A stretch of DNA of 64,000 nt from Streptomyces sp. MA5143a (lineage in GTDB: Bacteria > Actinomycetota > Actinomycetes > Streptomycetales > Streptomycetaceae). Below are positions 25,215-33,168 of this stretch, one piece after another; within the stretch, counting starts at the first letter, position 1; each line of letters starts with the position of its first letter. Location of the stretch: assembly GCF_900290235.1 (NCBI RefSeq), contig NZ_OLMK01000028.1, positions 1 to 64,000 of the forward strand, given 5' to 3'. The position numbers were made by a program, and so were the translations under genes. The notes under the pieces were generated by a model that saw only the letters and a list, made by a program, of their open reading frames with translations, was not told the origin of the DNA and ran no database searches.

Positions 25215-26839
25215 AGGACGGCGTGAACGGCGTGGCACTCGCCGTCTTCATCTTCTTCTTCCTGGCCGTCACGGTGATGGGCTTCATGGCCGCCCGCTGG
25301 CGCAAGGCCGAGAACGAACACAGCCTCGACGAATGGGGCCTGGGCGGACGGTCGTTCGGCACCTGGATCACCTGGTTCCTGCTCGGCGGCGACCTCTACA
25401 CGGCGTACACCTTCGTCGCCGTACCGGCGGCGATCTACGCGGCGGGCGCGGCCGGCTTCTTCGCCGTGCCCTACACGATCCTGGTGTACCCGCTCATCTT
25501 CACGTTCCTGCCCCGCCTGTGGTCGGTGTCGCACCGGCACGGGTACGTGACCACGTCGGACTTCGTCCGGGGCCGCTTCGGCTCGAAGGGCCTGTCGCTC
25601 GCGGTGGCGCTGACCGGCATTCTGGCAACGATGCCCTACATCGCCCTCCAGCTCGTCGGCATCCAGGCCGTGCTGGACGTGATGGGCGTCGGCGGCGGCG
25701 AGAACACCAACTGGTTCATCAAGGACCTGCCGCTGCTGATCGCCTTCGGAGTCCTGGCCGCGTACACCTACTCCTCCGGCCTCCGCGCCCCCGCGCTGAT
25801 CGCGTTCGTGAAGGACACGCTGATCTACATCGTCATCGCGGTGGCGATCATCTACATCCCGATCAAGCTCGGCGGCTTCGACGACATCTTCGCCAAGGCG
25901 AGCGAGGCGTACGGCCAGACCAACCCGGCGACGGGCGCGCCGCGCGGGGCCCTGGTCCCGGGCGACGCCAACCAGTGGACGTACGCGACCCTGGCCCTCG
26001 GCTCGGCGCTCGCGCTCTTCATGTACCCGCACTCGATCACCGCGACGCTGTCCTCCAAGAGCCGCGAGGTGATCCGCCGCAACACCACGATCCTGCCGCT
26101 GTACTCGCTGATGCTGGGCCTGCTGGCGCTGCTGGGCTTCATGGCGATCGCGGCCGGAGTCAAGGTGCAGAACGGCCAGCTGGCGATCCCGCAGCTGTTC
26201 GAGACCATGTTCCCGGACTGGTTCGCGGGCGTGGCCTTCGCGGCGATCGGCATCGGCGCGCTGGTGCCGGCGGCGATCATGTCCATCGCCGCGGCGAACC
26301 TTTTCACCCGCAACATCTACAAGGACTTCATCAAGCCGGACGCCACGCCCGCGCAGGAGACCAAGGTCTCCAAGCTGGTGTCGCTGCTGGTGAAGGTCGG
26401 CGCGCTGGTCTTCGTCCTGACGATGGACAAGACGGTCGCCATCAACTTCCAGCTCCTCGGCGGCATCTGGATCCTCCAGACCTTCCCGGCCCTGGTCGGC
26501 GGCCTCTTCACCCGCTGGTGCCACCGCTGGGCCCTGCTCGCCGGCTGGGCGGTCGGCATGATCTACGGGACGGTCGCCGCGTGGAACGTCTCCTCGCCGA
26601 CCCAGAAGCACTTCGGCGGTTCCTCCGCGGAGATCCCCGGCATCGGCGAGATCGGCTACATCGGTCTCACGGCGTTCGTCCTCAACGTCGCCGTCACCGT
26701 GGTCCTCACCTTCGTCCTCCGGGCGGCCAAGGCCCCCGACGGCATCGACGAGACCAAACCGAGCGACTACACGGCCGACGCGGGCGACGCGGGAGTCCAG
26801 GTGGAACTGCCTCCGGCGACGGCGGGTTCGAGCCACTGA
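25211..26839 (+). CDS. Sodium:solute symporter (SSS family, monocarboxylate type)
   Basis: A 542-residue membrane transporter with about 13 helices. The start NGVALAVFIFFFLAVTVMGFMAARWRK and the LDEWGLGGRSFGTWITWFLLGGDLYTAYTF block are typical of SSS transporters with a DUF3311 partner. The mid-helix GVAFAAIGIGALVPAAIMSIAAANLFTRNIYKDF is the family's sodium-site region. Relatives transport acetate, pyruvate, propionate or other monocarboxylates, but the substrate here is not proven. The GTG start at 25211 overlaps the DUF3311 stop codon, so the two are translationally coupled. The nearby nucleoside hydrolase is probably a separate unit because a REP-like repeat separates them. Confidence 0.88.
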   Translation: MKDGVNGVALAVFIFFFLAVTVMGFMAARWRKAENEHSLDEWGLGGRSFGTWITWFLLGGDLYTAYTFVAVPAAIYAAGAAGFFAVPYTILVYPLIFTFLPRLWSVSHRHGYVTTSDFVRGRFGSKGLSLAVALTGILATMPYIALQLVGIQAVLDVMGVGGGENTNWFIKDLPLLIAFGVLAAYTYSSGLRAPALIAFVKDTLIYIVIAVAIIYIPIKLGGFDDIFAKASEAYGQTNPATGAPRGALVPGDANQWTYATLALGSALALFMYPHSITATLSSKSREVIRRNTTILPLYSLMLGLLALLGFMAIAAGVKVQNGQLAIPQLFETMFPDWFAGVAFAAIGIGALVPAAIMSIAAANLFTRNIYKDFIKPDATPAQETKVSKLVSLLVKVGALVFVLTMDKTVAINFQLLGGIWILQTFPALVGGLFTRWCHRWALLAGWAVGMIYGTVAAWNVSSPTQKHFGGSSAEIPGIGEIGYIGLTAFVLNVAVTVVLTFVLRAAKAPDGIDETKPSDYTADAGDAGVQVELPPATAGSSH

Positions 26840-26850
26840 TCCCCTGACAC

Positions 26851-26947
26851 GCGGTTCCCCGCGCCCCCGGCGGAAGGGGCGGGCCCTTTCCGCCGGGCCG
26901 AAGGCCCCTCGATGGGCCGAAGGCCCAAAAGGGGCGCGGGGAACTGC
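26851..26947. repeat. REP-like inverted intergenic repeat
   Basis: The outer arms GCGGTTCCCCGCGCCCC at 26851-26867 and GGGGCGCGGGGAACTGC at 26931-26947 are nearly perfect inverted repeats. Between them is a second hairpin (GGCGGAAGGGGC ... CCTTTCCGCC, about 26869-26894). The motif GGGGCGCGGGGAACTGCGCG is scattered through many Streptomyces genomes between genes. It may act as a terminator for the symporter gene. Confidence 0.75.
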
Positions 26948-27087
26948 GCGAGCAACCACGACGAACCCCGCACCCGCCGACAAAGCGAACCGCCCGCGTT
27001 CATAGGCGCCCAAGGGGTCCGAAGGGGCACAGCCCCCGATGGCAGAAGGGCAACGGCAGCAGGCGCGCCCCCGGCTACCCTGACCCC

Positions 27088-28077
27088 GTGACCGTCCCCA
27101 CACCGATCGTCCTGGACAGCGACCCCGGTATCGACGACGCCGTAGCCCTTCAGTACCTCCTCGGCACAGGCCTCTGGGACCTCAAGGCCTACACCTCGGT
27201 GGGCGGGAACCTCCCCGCCGACGCCACCTACCGCAACGCCCGCGCCCTGGCCCGAGCCCTCCGCATCGACACCGATGTCCCCGTCCACCGGGGCGCGGGC
27301 CGCCCCCTGTCCCGCCTCCCCTACCGCGAGGCATCCGCCTTCCACGGCCGGGCCGGCCTCGGCGAGGAGTCCCTGCCCGACTCCACCGCCCCGCACCCCA
27401 CGGAGTCCTCCGCGCAGGCCCTGCTGCGCCTGTCCCGCGAGCACGAGGGCGAGCTGACGGTGTGCGCCACCGGCCCGCTCACGAACGTCGCGATCGCCCT
27501 GCTGGAGGATCCCGGTTTCGCCCGTCGTGTCGCGAAGTTCGTGTTCATGGGCGGCGCCGCGCAGGTGCCGGGGAACTTCACCCCGGTCGCCGAGTTCAAC
27601 ATCTGGTCCGACCCGGACGCCGCCGAGGTCGTGCTCGCCTCCGGCATCCCGTTCACGATGGTCGACCTGGACGCCTCCCACCGGTGGCTGTTCCGCCCCG
27701 CGGACCTCGCGGCGCTGGAGGCGGCGGGCCCGGGCACGGCGCTCGCCGCGCGGCTGATGCGGACGTACGTGCGGGCCTACACCCGCCACGGCGGCGACGG
27801 CACGTGTCCGCTGCACGACCCGCTGGCGGTGGGGGTGTGCGGGGACGAGGCGTTCGTGACGGCGGCCGAGGGGGCCGTGATCGTGGAGTGCGCGAGCGAA
27901 CTCACGCGCGGCCAGACCGTGTTCGTGCCGGCCGACGCCCGGCGGATCTACTACTCCGAGTCCCCCTCCCTGACGGCCCGCCTCCGCGTCACCGGCCGTG
28001 TCGCCCTCGGCCCCGGCCCCCGCGACTTCAGCGAGCACTTCGTGACGACGCTGCCGCACTGGCCGGCACTCCCCTGA
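27088..28077 (+). CDS. Nucleoside hydrolase (IunH/RihA family)
   Basis: A 329-residue N-ribohydrolase cleaving nucleosides to base plus ribose. The Ca2+-binding N-terminal motif is complete: IVLDSDPGIDDAVALQYLL. The middle has LTVCATGPLTNVAIALL and FMGGAAQVPGNFTPVAEFNIWSDPDAAEVVL, which are strongly conserved, and CPLHDPLAVGV supplies the C-terminal Asp ligand. The preference for pyrimidine, purine or mixed nucleosides cannot be read. No signal peptide is present, so it works in the cytosol in salvage. It lies upstream of the ribonucleotide reductase genes in the same direction, but a riboswitch and other signals separate them. Confidence 0.9.
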   Translation: MTVPTPIVLDSDPGIDDAVALQYLLGTGLWDLKAYTSVGGNLPADATYRNARALARALRIDTDVPVHRGAGRPLSRLPYREASAFHGRAGLGEESLPDSTAPHPTESSAQALLRLSREHEGELTVCATGPLTNVAIALLEDPGFARRVAKFVFMGGAAQVPGNFTPVAEFNIWSDPDAAEVVLASGIPFTMVDLDASHRWLFRPADLAALEAAGPGTALAARLMRTYVRAYTRHGGDGTCPLHDPLAVGVCGDEAFVTAAEGAVIVECASELTRGQTVFVPADARRIYYSESPSLTARLRVTGRVALGPGPRDFSEHFVTTLPHWPALP

Positions 28078-28199
28078 CCGACCCACCACCGGCTGCCTGT
28101 TCGAACGCCGGCACGCGACGGGCGCCCCGTCCCGCACCTCCCTGACCTGACGCCGCTCACCCATGAGTTGACGCCATGACACGCTCCGAAGTCACCGCG

Positions 28200-28246
28200 A
28201 CACAACATCTGGGGGTGGACCGGCGACCCAACACAAGATGTATGCT
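28200..28246. promoter_or_regulatory. Paired NrdR-box-like sites and -10 element before nrdA
   Basis: ACACAACATCTGGGGG at 28200-28215 and ACACAAGATGTATGCT at 28231-28246 resemble NrdR boxes (acaCwAtATaTwGtgt). The gap of 15 bases gives a 31-base centre spacing, about three helical turns, as in known NrdR sites. A TATGCT -10 element at 28241-28246 overlaps the second box, as expected for repression. Confidence 0.65.
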
Positions 28247-28252
28247 CATGCT

Positions 28253-28357
28253 CGCTGTCGCCGCAGGGGAATCCGGTGCGAATCCGGAACTGTCCCGCAA
28301 CGGTGTACTTGCGTGTTTTCGCACGCGAGTCCAGTCCGAGGACCTGCCGACAGTGCG
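28253..28357 (+). ncRNA. Cobalamin (B12) riboswitch upstream of nrdAB
   Basis: The aptamer core shows the B12 signatures: GCAGGGGAATCCGGTGCGAA, then ACTGTCCCGCAACGGTG, and the B12-box-like region AGTCCAGTCCGAGGACCTGCC at its 3' side. The closing stem forms between CGCTGTCG near 28253 and CGACAGTG near 28348. A GC-rich hairpin candidate (GGTCCGGG paired with CCGGGCC, 28370-28400) follows and may be the terminator arm. The same riboswitch is established for the nrdABS operon of S. coelicolor, where B12 turns off the oxygen-dependent enzyme so that the B12-dependent NrdJ can be used. Confidence 0.9.
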
Positions 28358-28490
28358 CCCGGCCGTCCGGTCCGGGTGCCCTGACGTCCGGGCCTCGTGG
28401 AGTGGGCCGGTGGACGCGACGCCCCCGTGCGCTCGTGTGCTGCTGCCTGCCCTCCTCAAGGCCCCGTGCCGAGCGAGGGAGAGCCCCCAC

Positions 28491-30923
28491 GTGACCATCG
28501 CGCCAGCCGACCCGGTTTCAGCCACCCCGGCCCCCGCCGGACCGGCTTCCGCCACCCCGGCGACGGAGACCGACGGTCCCGGTGCCGCGTTGCTGCGGAC
28601 CCTGACCGAGCTGACCGCCGACCTGCCCGACGCCGACCCCGGCCGGGTCGCCGCCGCAGCACTGCGCGGCCGGTCCGCTCGGGCGGACGAGACGGAGCTG
28701 CGCGAGCTGGCCACGGAGGCGGCCGCCGGCCTCATCTCCGAGGACCCCGCCTACTCGAAGCTGGCCGCCCGCCTGCTGACGATCTCCATCCGCGCCGAGG
28801 CCGCCTCCCAGGGCGTCACGACGTTCACGGAGTCCGTCGCCGTGGGCCACCGGGAAGGGCTCGTCGCCGACCGCACGGCGGAGTTCACGCGCCTGCACGC
28901 CGAGCGGCTCGACGCGCTCGTCGACCCGGCCGCCGACGACCGGTTCGGTTACTTCGGGCTGCGCACGCTCCACAGCCGCTACCTCCTCAGGCACCCGATC
29001 ACCCGCAAGGTCGTGGAGACGCCGCAGCACTTCATGCTGCGCGTGGCCGGCGGTCTCGCCGAGGACGACACGGCGCGGTCCGTGGACGAGGTCGCCGCTC
29101 TGTACCGGCTCATGAGCCGCCTCGACTACCTGCCCTCCTCCCCCACCCTCTTCAACTCCGGTACGCGGCACCCCCAGATGTCGTCCTGCTATCTCCTCGA
29201 CTCACCGCTGGACGAGCTGGACTCCATCTACGACCGCTACCACCAGGTGGCCCGACTCTCGAAGCACGCCGGCGGCATCGGGCTGTCGTACTCCCGCGTC
29301 CGTTCGCGCGGTTCGCTGATCCGCGGCACCAACGGGCACTCCAACGGCATCGTGCCGTTCCTGAAGACGCTGGACGCCTCGGTCGCCGCCGTGAACCAGG
29401 GCGGCCGGCGCAAGGGCGCGGCCGCGGTGTACTTGGAGACCTGGCACTCCGACATCGAGGAGTTCCTGGAGCTGCGCGACAACACCGGTGAGGACGCCCG
29501 CCGTACGCACAACCTGAACCTGGCGCACTGGATCCCGGACGAGTTCATGCGCCGGGTCAACGGGGACGAGCAGTGGTCGCTGTTCTCCCCGGCGGACGTG
29601 CCCGAGCTGGTCGACCTGTGGGGCGCGGAGTTCGACGCCGCGTACCGCAAGGCGGAGGCGGACGGGCTGGCGCGCAAGACCATCCCGGCCCGTGACCTGT
29701 ACGGCCGTATGATGCGGACGCTCGCGCAGACCGGCAACGGCTGGATGACGTTCAAGGACGCCGCCAACCGCACCGCCAACCAGACGGCCGAGCCGGGCCA
29801 CGTCGTCCACTCCTCCAACCTCTGCACGGAGATCCTGGAGGTCACCGACGACGGCGAGACCGCGGTCTGCAACCTGGGCTCGGTGAACCTGGGCGCCTTC
29901 GTCGACCTGACGACCGGCGACCTGGACTGGCAGCGGCTGGACGAGACCGTCCGCACGGCCGTGACCTTCCTGGACCGGGTCGTCGACATCAACTTCTACC
30001 CCACCGAGCAGGCGGGCCGGTCCAACGCCAAGTGGCGTCCCGTGGGCCTCGGCGCGATGGGCCTGCAGGACGTCTTCTTCAAGCTGCGGCTGCCGTTCGA
30101 CTCGGCCGAGGCGAAGGCCCTGTCCACCCGGATCGCCGAGCGCGTCATGCTCGCCGCGTACGAGGCGTCCACCGACCTCGCCGAGCGCAACGGCCCGCTG
30201 CCCGCCTGGGAGAAGACCCGGACGGCCCGCGGTGTGCTGCACCCCGACCACTACGGCGTGGAGTTCACCTGGCCGGAGCGCTGGGCGGCCCTGCGCGAGC
30301 GCGTCGCCGCCGTCGGCATGCGCAACTCGCTGCTCCTCGCCATCGCGCCCACGGCGACCATCGCCTCCATCGCCGGTGTGTACGAGTGCATCGAGCCGCA
30401 GGTGTCCAACCTGTTCAAGCGGGAGACCCTCTCCGGTGAGTTCCTCCAGGTCAACTCCTACCTGGTGAAGGACCTCAAGGAGCTCGGCGTCTGGGACGCC
30501 CGTACCCGTGAGGCGCTGCGCGACTCGAACGGCTCCGTGCAGGACTTCGCGTGGATCCCGGCGGACGTCCGGGCGCTGTACCGCACCGCCTGGGAGATTC
30601 CCCAGCGCGGTCTGATCGACATGGCGGCCGCCCGCACCCCGTACCTGGACCAGGCCCAGTCGCTGAACCTGTTCCTGGAGACACCGACCATCGGCAAGCT
30701 CTCCTCGATGTACGCGTACGCCTGGAAGTCGGGGCTGAAGACGACGTACTACCTGCGCTCACGCCCGGCGACCCGTATCGCCCGCGCCGCCCAGGGCCAG
30801 GGCCAGACGCAGACGCAGCTGTCCGCCCAGCCCGAGAAGACCATCCCTGTCCAGCAGGCCGCCGACCCCGATGCCGTCGCCTGCTCCCTTGAGAACCCCG
30901 AGTCCTGCGAGGCCTGCCAGTAA
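28491..30923 (+). CDS. nrdA: Class Ia ribonucleoside-diphosphate reductase, large subunit
   Basis: An 810-residue catalytic subunit. Conserved parts are LPSSPTLFNSGTRHPQMSSCYLL (first active-site Cys), NLCTEILEVTDDGETAVCNLGSVNL (radical and redox Cys), PVGLGAMGLQDVFFKL, and the C-terminal MYAYAWKSGLKTTYYLR. It ends CSLENPESCEACQ, the mobile Cys tail. It reduces ribonucleotides for DNA synthesis together with NrdB. The N-terminal 100 residues include a Pro/Ala-rich lead and a divergent ATP-cone-like part. The GTG at 28491 has a GAGGGAG site; the frame is open further upstream through the riboswitch but that is not expected to be translated. The stop overlaps the nrdB start (TAATG). Confidence 0.95.
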   Translation: MTIAPADPVSATPAPAGPASATPATETDGPGAALLRTLTELTADLPDADPGRVAAAALRGRSARADETELRELATEAAAGLISEDPAYSKLAARLLTISIRAEAASQGVTTFTESVAVGHREGLVADRTAEFTRLHAERLDALVDPAADDRFGYFGLRTLHSRYLLRHPITRKVVETPQHFMLRVAGGLAEDDTARSVDEVAALYRLMSRLDYLPSSPTLFNSGTRHPQMSSCYLLDSPLDELDSIYDRYHQVARLSKHAGGIGLSYSRVRSRGSLIRGTNGHSNGIVPFLKTLDASVAAVNQGGRRKGAAAVYLETWHSDIEEFLELRDNTGEDARRTHNLNLAHWIPDEFMRRVNGDEQWSLFSPADVPELVDLWGAEFDAAYRKAEADGLARKTIPARDLYGRMMRTLAQTGNGWMTFKDAANRTANQTAEPGHVVHSSNLCTEILEVTDDGETAVCNLGSVNLGAFVDLTTGDLDWQRLDETVRTAVTFLDRVVDINFYPTEQAGRSNAKWRPVGLGAMGLQDVFFKLRLPFDSAEAKALSTRIAERVMLAAYEASTDLAERNGPLPAWEKTRTARGVLHPDHYGVEFTWPERWAALRERVAAVGMRNSLLLAIAPTATIASIAGVYECIEPQVSNLFKRETLSGEFLQVNSYLVKDLKELGVWDARTREALRDSNGSVQDFAWIPADVRALYRTAWEIPQRGLIDMAAARTPYLDQAQSLNLFLETPTIGKLSSMYAYAWKSGLKTTYYLRSRPATRIARAAQGQGQTQTQLSAQPEKTIPVQQAADPDAVACSLENPESCEACQ

Positions 30924-31933
30924 TGCCCAGCAATCAGAACCTTCTCGACCCCGGCTTCGAGCTGACTCTGCGCCCCATGCGCTACCCGGACTTCTACGAG
31001 CGCTACCGGGACGCCATCAAGAACACCTGGACCGTGGAGGAGGTCGACCTCCACTCGGACGTCGCCGACCTCGCGAAGCTCAGCCCCGCCGAGCAGCACC
31101 TGATCGGCCGTCTGGTCGCCTTCTTCGCGACGGGCGACTCGATCGTCGCGAACAACCTGGTGCTGACGCTCTACAAGCACATCAACTCCCCCGAGGCGCG
31201 GCTGTACCTGTCGCGGCAGCTGTTCGAGGAGGCCGTCCACGTCCAGTTCTACCTGACGCTGCTGGACACCTACCTCCCCGACCCGGAGGACAGGGCGGCG
31301 GCCTTCGCGGCCGTGGAGAACATCCCGTCCATCCGGGAGAAGGCCGGGTTCTGCTTCAAGTGGATGGACTCCGTCGACAAGCTGGACCGCCTGGAGTCAC
31401 GGGCGGACCGTCGCCGCTTCCTCCTCAACCTCATCTGCTTCGCCGCGTGCATCGAGGGCCTGTTCTTCTACGGTGCCTTCGCCTACGTCTACTGGTTCCG
31501 CAGCCGGGGCCTGCTGCACGGTCTGGCGACGGGCACCAACTGGGTGTTCCGCGACGAGACGATGCACATGAGCTTCGCGTTCGACGTGGTCGACACCGTC
31601 CGCAAGGAGGAGCCGGACCTCTTCGACGACGAGCTGCAGCAGCAGGTGACGGACATGCTGCGGGAGGCCGTGGAGGCCGAGCTGCAGTTCGCCCGCGACC
31701 TGTGCGGTGACGGCCTGCCGGGCATGAACACCGACTCCATGCGGCAGTACCTGGAGTGCGTCGCCGACCAGCGGCTGACGCGGCTCGGCTTCGCGCCGGT
31801 GTACGGCTCGGAGAACCCCTTCTCCTTCATGGAGTTGCAGGGCGTCCAGGAGCTGACGAACTTCTTCGAGCGGCGTCCGTCCGCGTACCAGGTCGCGGTG
31901 GAGGGCACCGTCGACCTGGACGAGGACTTCTAG
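30923..31933 (+). CDS. nrdB: Class Ia ribonucleoside-diphosphate reductase, radical-generating subunit
   Basis: A 336-residue di-iron subunit. Iron ligands are expected in FFATGDSIVANNL (Asp), RQLFEEAVHVQFY (Glu and His), and RDETMHMSF (Glu and His). The radical Tyr lies in the region IEGLFFYGAFAYVYWFRS. The C-terminal tail ends VDLDEDF, an acidic end with terminal Phe that docks on NrdA in this class. It makes the tyrosyl radical used by NrdA, so activity needs oxygen and iron. The ATG at 30923 overlaps the last base of the nrdA stop. The pair is under the B12 riboswitch, and a terminator follows nrdB seven bases after the stop. Confidence 0.95.
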   Translation: MPSNQNLLDPGFELTLRPMRYPDFYERYRDAIKNTWTVEEVDLHSDVADLAKLSPAEQHLIGRLVAFFATGDSIVANNLVLTLYKHINSPEARLYLSRQLFEEAVHVQFYLTLLDTYLPDPEDRAAAFAAVENIPSIREKAGFCFKWMDSVDKLDRLESRADRRRFLLNLICFAACIEGLFFYGAFAYVYWFRSRGLLHGLATGTNWVFRDETMHMSFAFDVVDTVRKEEPDLFDDELQQQVTDMLREAVEAELQFARDLCGDGLPGMNTDSMRQYLECVADQRLTRLGFAPVYGSENPFSFMELQGVQELTNFFERRPSAYQVAVEGTVDLDEDF

Positions 31934-31939
31934 GACCCG

Positions 31940-31976
31940 CGAGCCGGCTCCGCCGCGAAAGTGGCGGGCCGGCTCG
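31940..31976 (+). terminator. Terminator after nrdB
   Basis: CGAGCCGGCTCCGCC at 31940-31954 pairs with GGCGGGCCGGCTCG at 31963-31976 with one bulged base. It begins right after the nrdB stop and also lies next to the end of the convergent secreted-protein gene. Confidence 0.75.
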
Positions 31977-31992
31977 ACCCGGCCCGCCGGGG

Positions 31993-32793
31993 TCACTTGA
32001 GCGTGATCGTGTCCCCGGCCGAGATGACCCGCGCGGTCGACGTCAGGCCGGGGAAGTACCAGCGCCAGCTGCCCGCCGCGTCGACGGTCACCCTGGTGCT
32101 GAGCCTTCCGGCGCTGCCCGACTTCACCGTCTTCACGGTGGTGTAGCGGGCGGCGCCGTTCTTCTTGAACTGGAGGCGGACCGACTGCCCCTTGAACCCC
32201 TGGTACTTGAGGGTCTCCCAGTTGGCGCGGGACAGCGTGCCGGTGACGGTGACCTTCGAGCCCTTGGCGACCTTGTCGGGCGCGATGGCCGTGGTCAGCT
32301 TCGAGGCACGCTTGACCTTGTACCGGGCGATGTCGTCGGAGATCCAGTAGTCGCCGTCGTTGGCCTTGACGGTGGCGTTGACCTGCCAGACCCCGGCCGT
32401 CTTGTTGCTGTCGGCATCGCTGTAGCCGGGGATCCAGCGCGGGTTGATCGCCATCACGGCTGTGCACAGCGACGTGGTGGACGACTTCTTCTTGCAGGTG
32501 GCGCCGGTCCATTCGGCGAAACCGCCGCCCAGGGCGTTATAGGCGTAGAAGGTGCTGACGCGGGTCAGTCCCTTGACGCCGGAGTTGTCCCGGATGGTGA
32601 TGGCGACCGGGAACCTGATGGTCTTCGACGTCCCCACGATGACGTTGTCGCCGCCGTTGACGACCGTCTTCGTCACCCGGACGTCGCCCTTCCCCTCGGC
32701 CTGGGCGCCCGTCGCCGCCAGCAGCACCAGGGCCGCCGCCCCGCCCACGACGGCCAGGGTGCGGCCGTGCGCGGGGCGCGTTCCGTGTCTCAT
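31993..32793 (-). CDS. Secreted hypothetical protein with a C-terminal Ig-like domain
   Basis: A 266-residue exported protein. It has a Sec signal peptide (RHGTRPAHGRTLAVVGGAAALVLLAATGAQA, cut near residue 32). The mature part has two Ig-like beta segments: residues 35-120 (VRVTKTVVNGGDNVIVGTSKTI) with a Cys pair (CKKKS, SLC), and 160-266 (VAKGSKVTVTGTLSR, a calcium-binding or Ig-like repeat type). Similar proteins in Streptomyces are annotated only as secreted proteins. It may be a wall-associated or matrix protein, which is inference. It lies in the reverse direction between nrdB and the AraC-type regulator, so it interrupts the usual nrdABS order. Confidence 0.72.
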   Translation of the reverse strand: MRHGTRPAHGRTLAVVGGAAALVLLAATGAQAEGKGDVRVTKTVVNGGDNVIVGTSKTIRFPVAITIRDNSGVKGLTRVSTFYAYNALGGGFAEWTGATCKKKSSTTSLCTAVMAINPRWIPGYSDADSNKTAGVWQVNATVKANDGDYWISDDIARYKVKRASKLTTAIAPDKVAKGSKVTVTGTLSRANWETLKYQGFKGQSVRLQFKKNGAARYTTVKTVKSGSAGRLSTRVTVDAAGSWRWYFPGLTSTARVISAGDTITLK

Positions 32794-32859
32794 GATCCTC
32801 CCCTTGTGGTCGGGGAGAGGCTACACACGGAGGAGCAAGGGTGTCGTACAGATATGCGA

Positions 32860-33075
32860 TCAGACCGTGCGGGCGAAGCGGCGCGAGGCGGCGCCGGACG
32901 TACGCCGTTCGGGCCGCGACCCGTCGATGGCGGCCTGGCGCTGCGCCGCCTCCCTGAGCTGCCGGTCCACGCGGCGGTCGTGGAGGACGCCGATGAGGGC
33001 GGGCAGCGCGACCAGGGCCAGCAGGCCGAGTACGACCAGTGTTCCGGTGAGTGCTTGCAGCTGTGTGGTGTTCAT
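32860..33075 (-). CDS. Small single-span membrane hypothetical protein
   Basis: A 71-residue protein with one transmembrane helix (ALTGTLVVLGLLALVALPALIGVL) followed by a highly basic tail (HDRRVDRQLREAAQRQ ... RRTSGAASRRFARTV). No family is recognised. The start at 33075 (MNTTQLQ) is preferred over 33099. It is divergent from the AraC-type gene and in the same direction as the secreted-protein gene, 66 bases before it, so the two may be co-transcribed. The function is unknown. Confidence 0.6.
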   Translation of the reverse strand: MNTTQLQALTGTLVVLGLLALVALPALIGVLHDRRVDRQLREAAQRQAAIDGSRPERRTSGAASRRFARTV

Positions 33076-33168
33076 GGACACCACTGTCGCGCGGGACACT
33101 CCTTACCAACAGTGGCAGTACTGCCGCGCGCCCTCCAATTACTGCCACTCCCGAGGCACACTGGAGGC

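Noticed and set aside
26767..28182. A 471-residue minus-strand frame across the nucleoside hydrolase
   Set aside because: It is antisense to a gene with clear DSDPGIDDA and other motifs and has shadow-frame composition.
31756..33168. A longer reading of the AraC-type gene beginning in nrdB
   Set aside because: The added residues overlap nrdB and two opposing genes. The conserved DJ-1-like domain begins at 33169 with a proper ribosome binding site.
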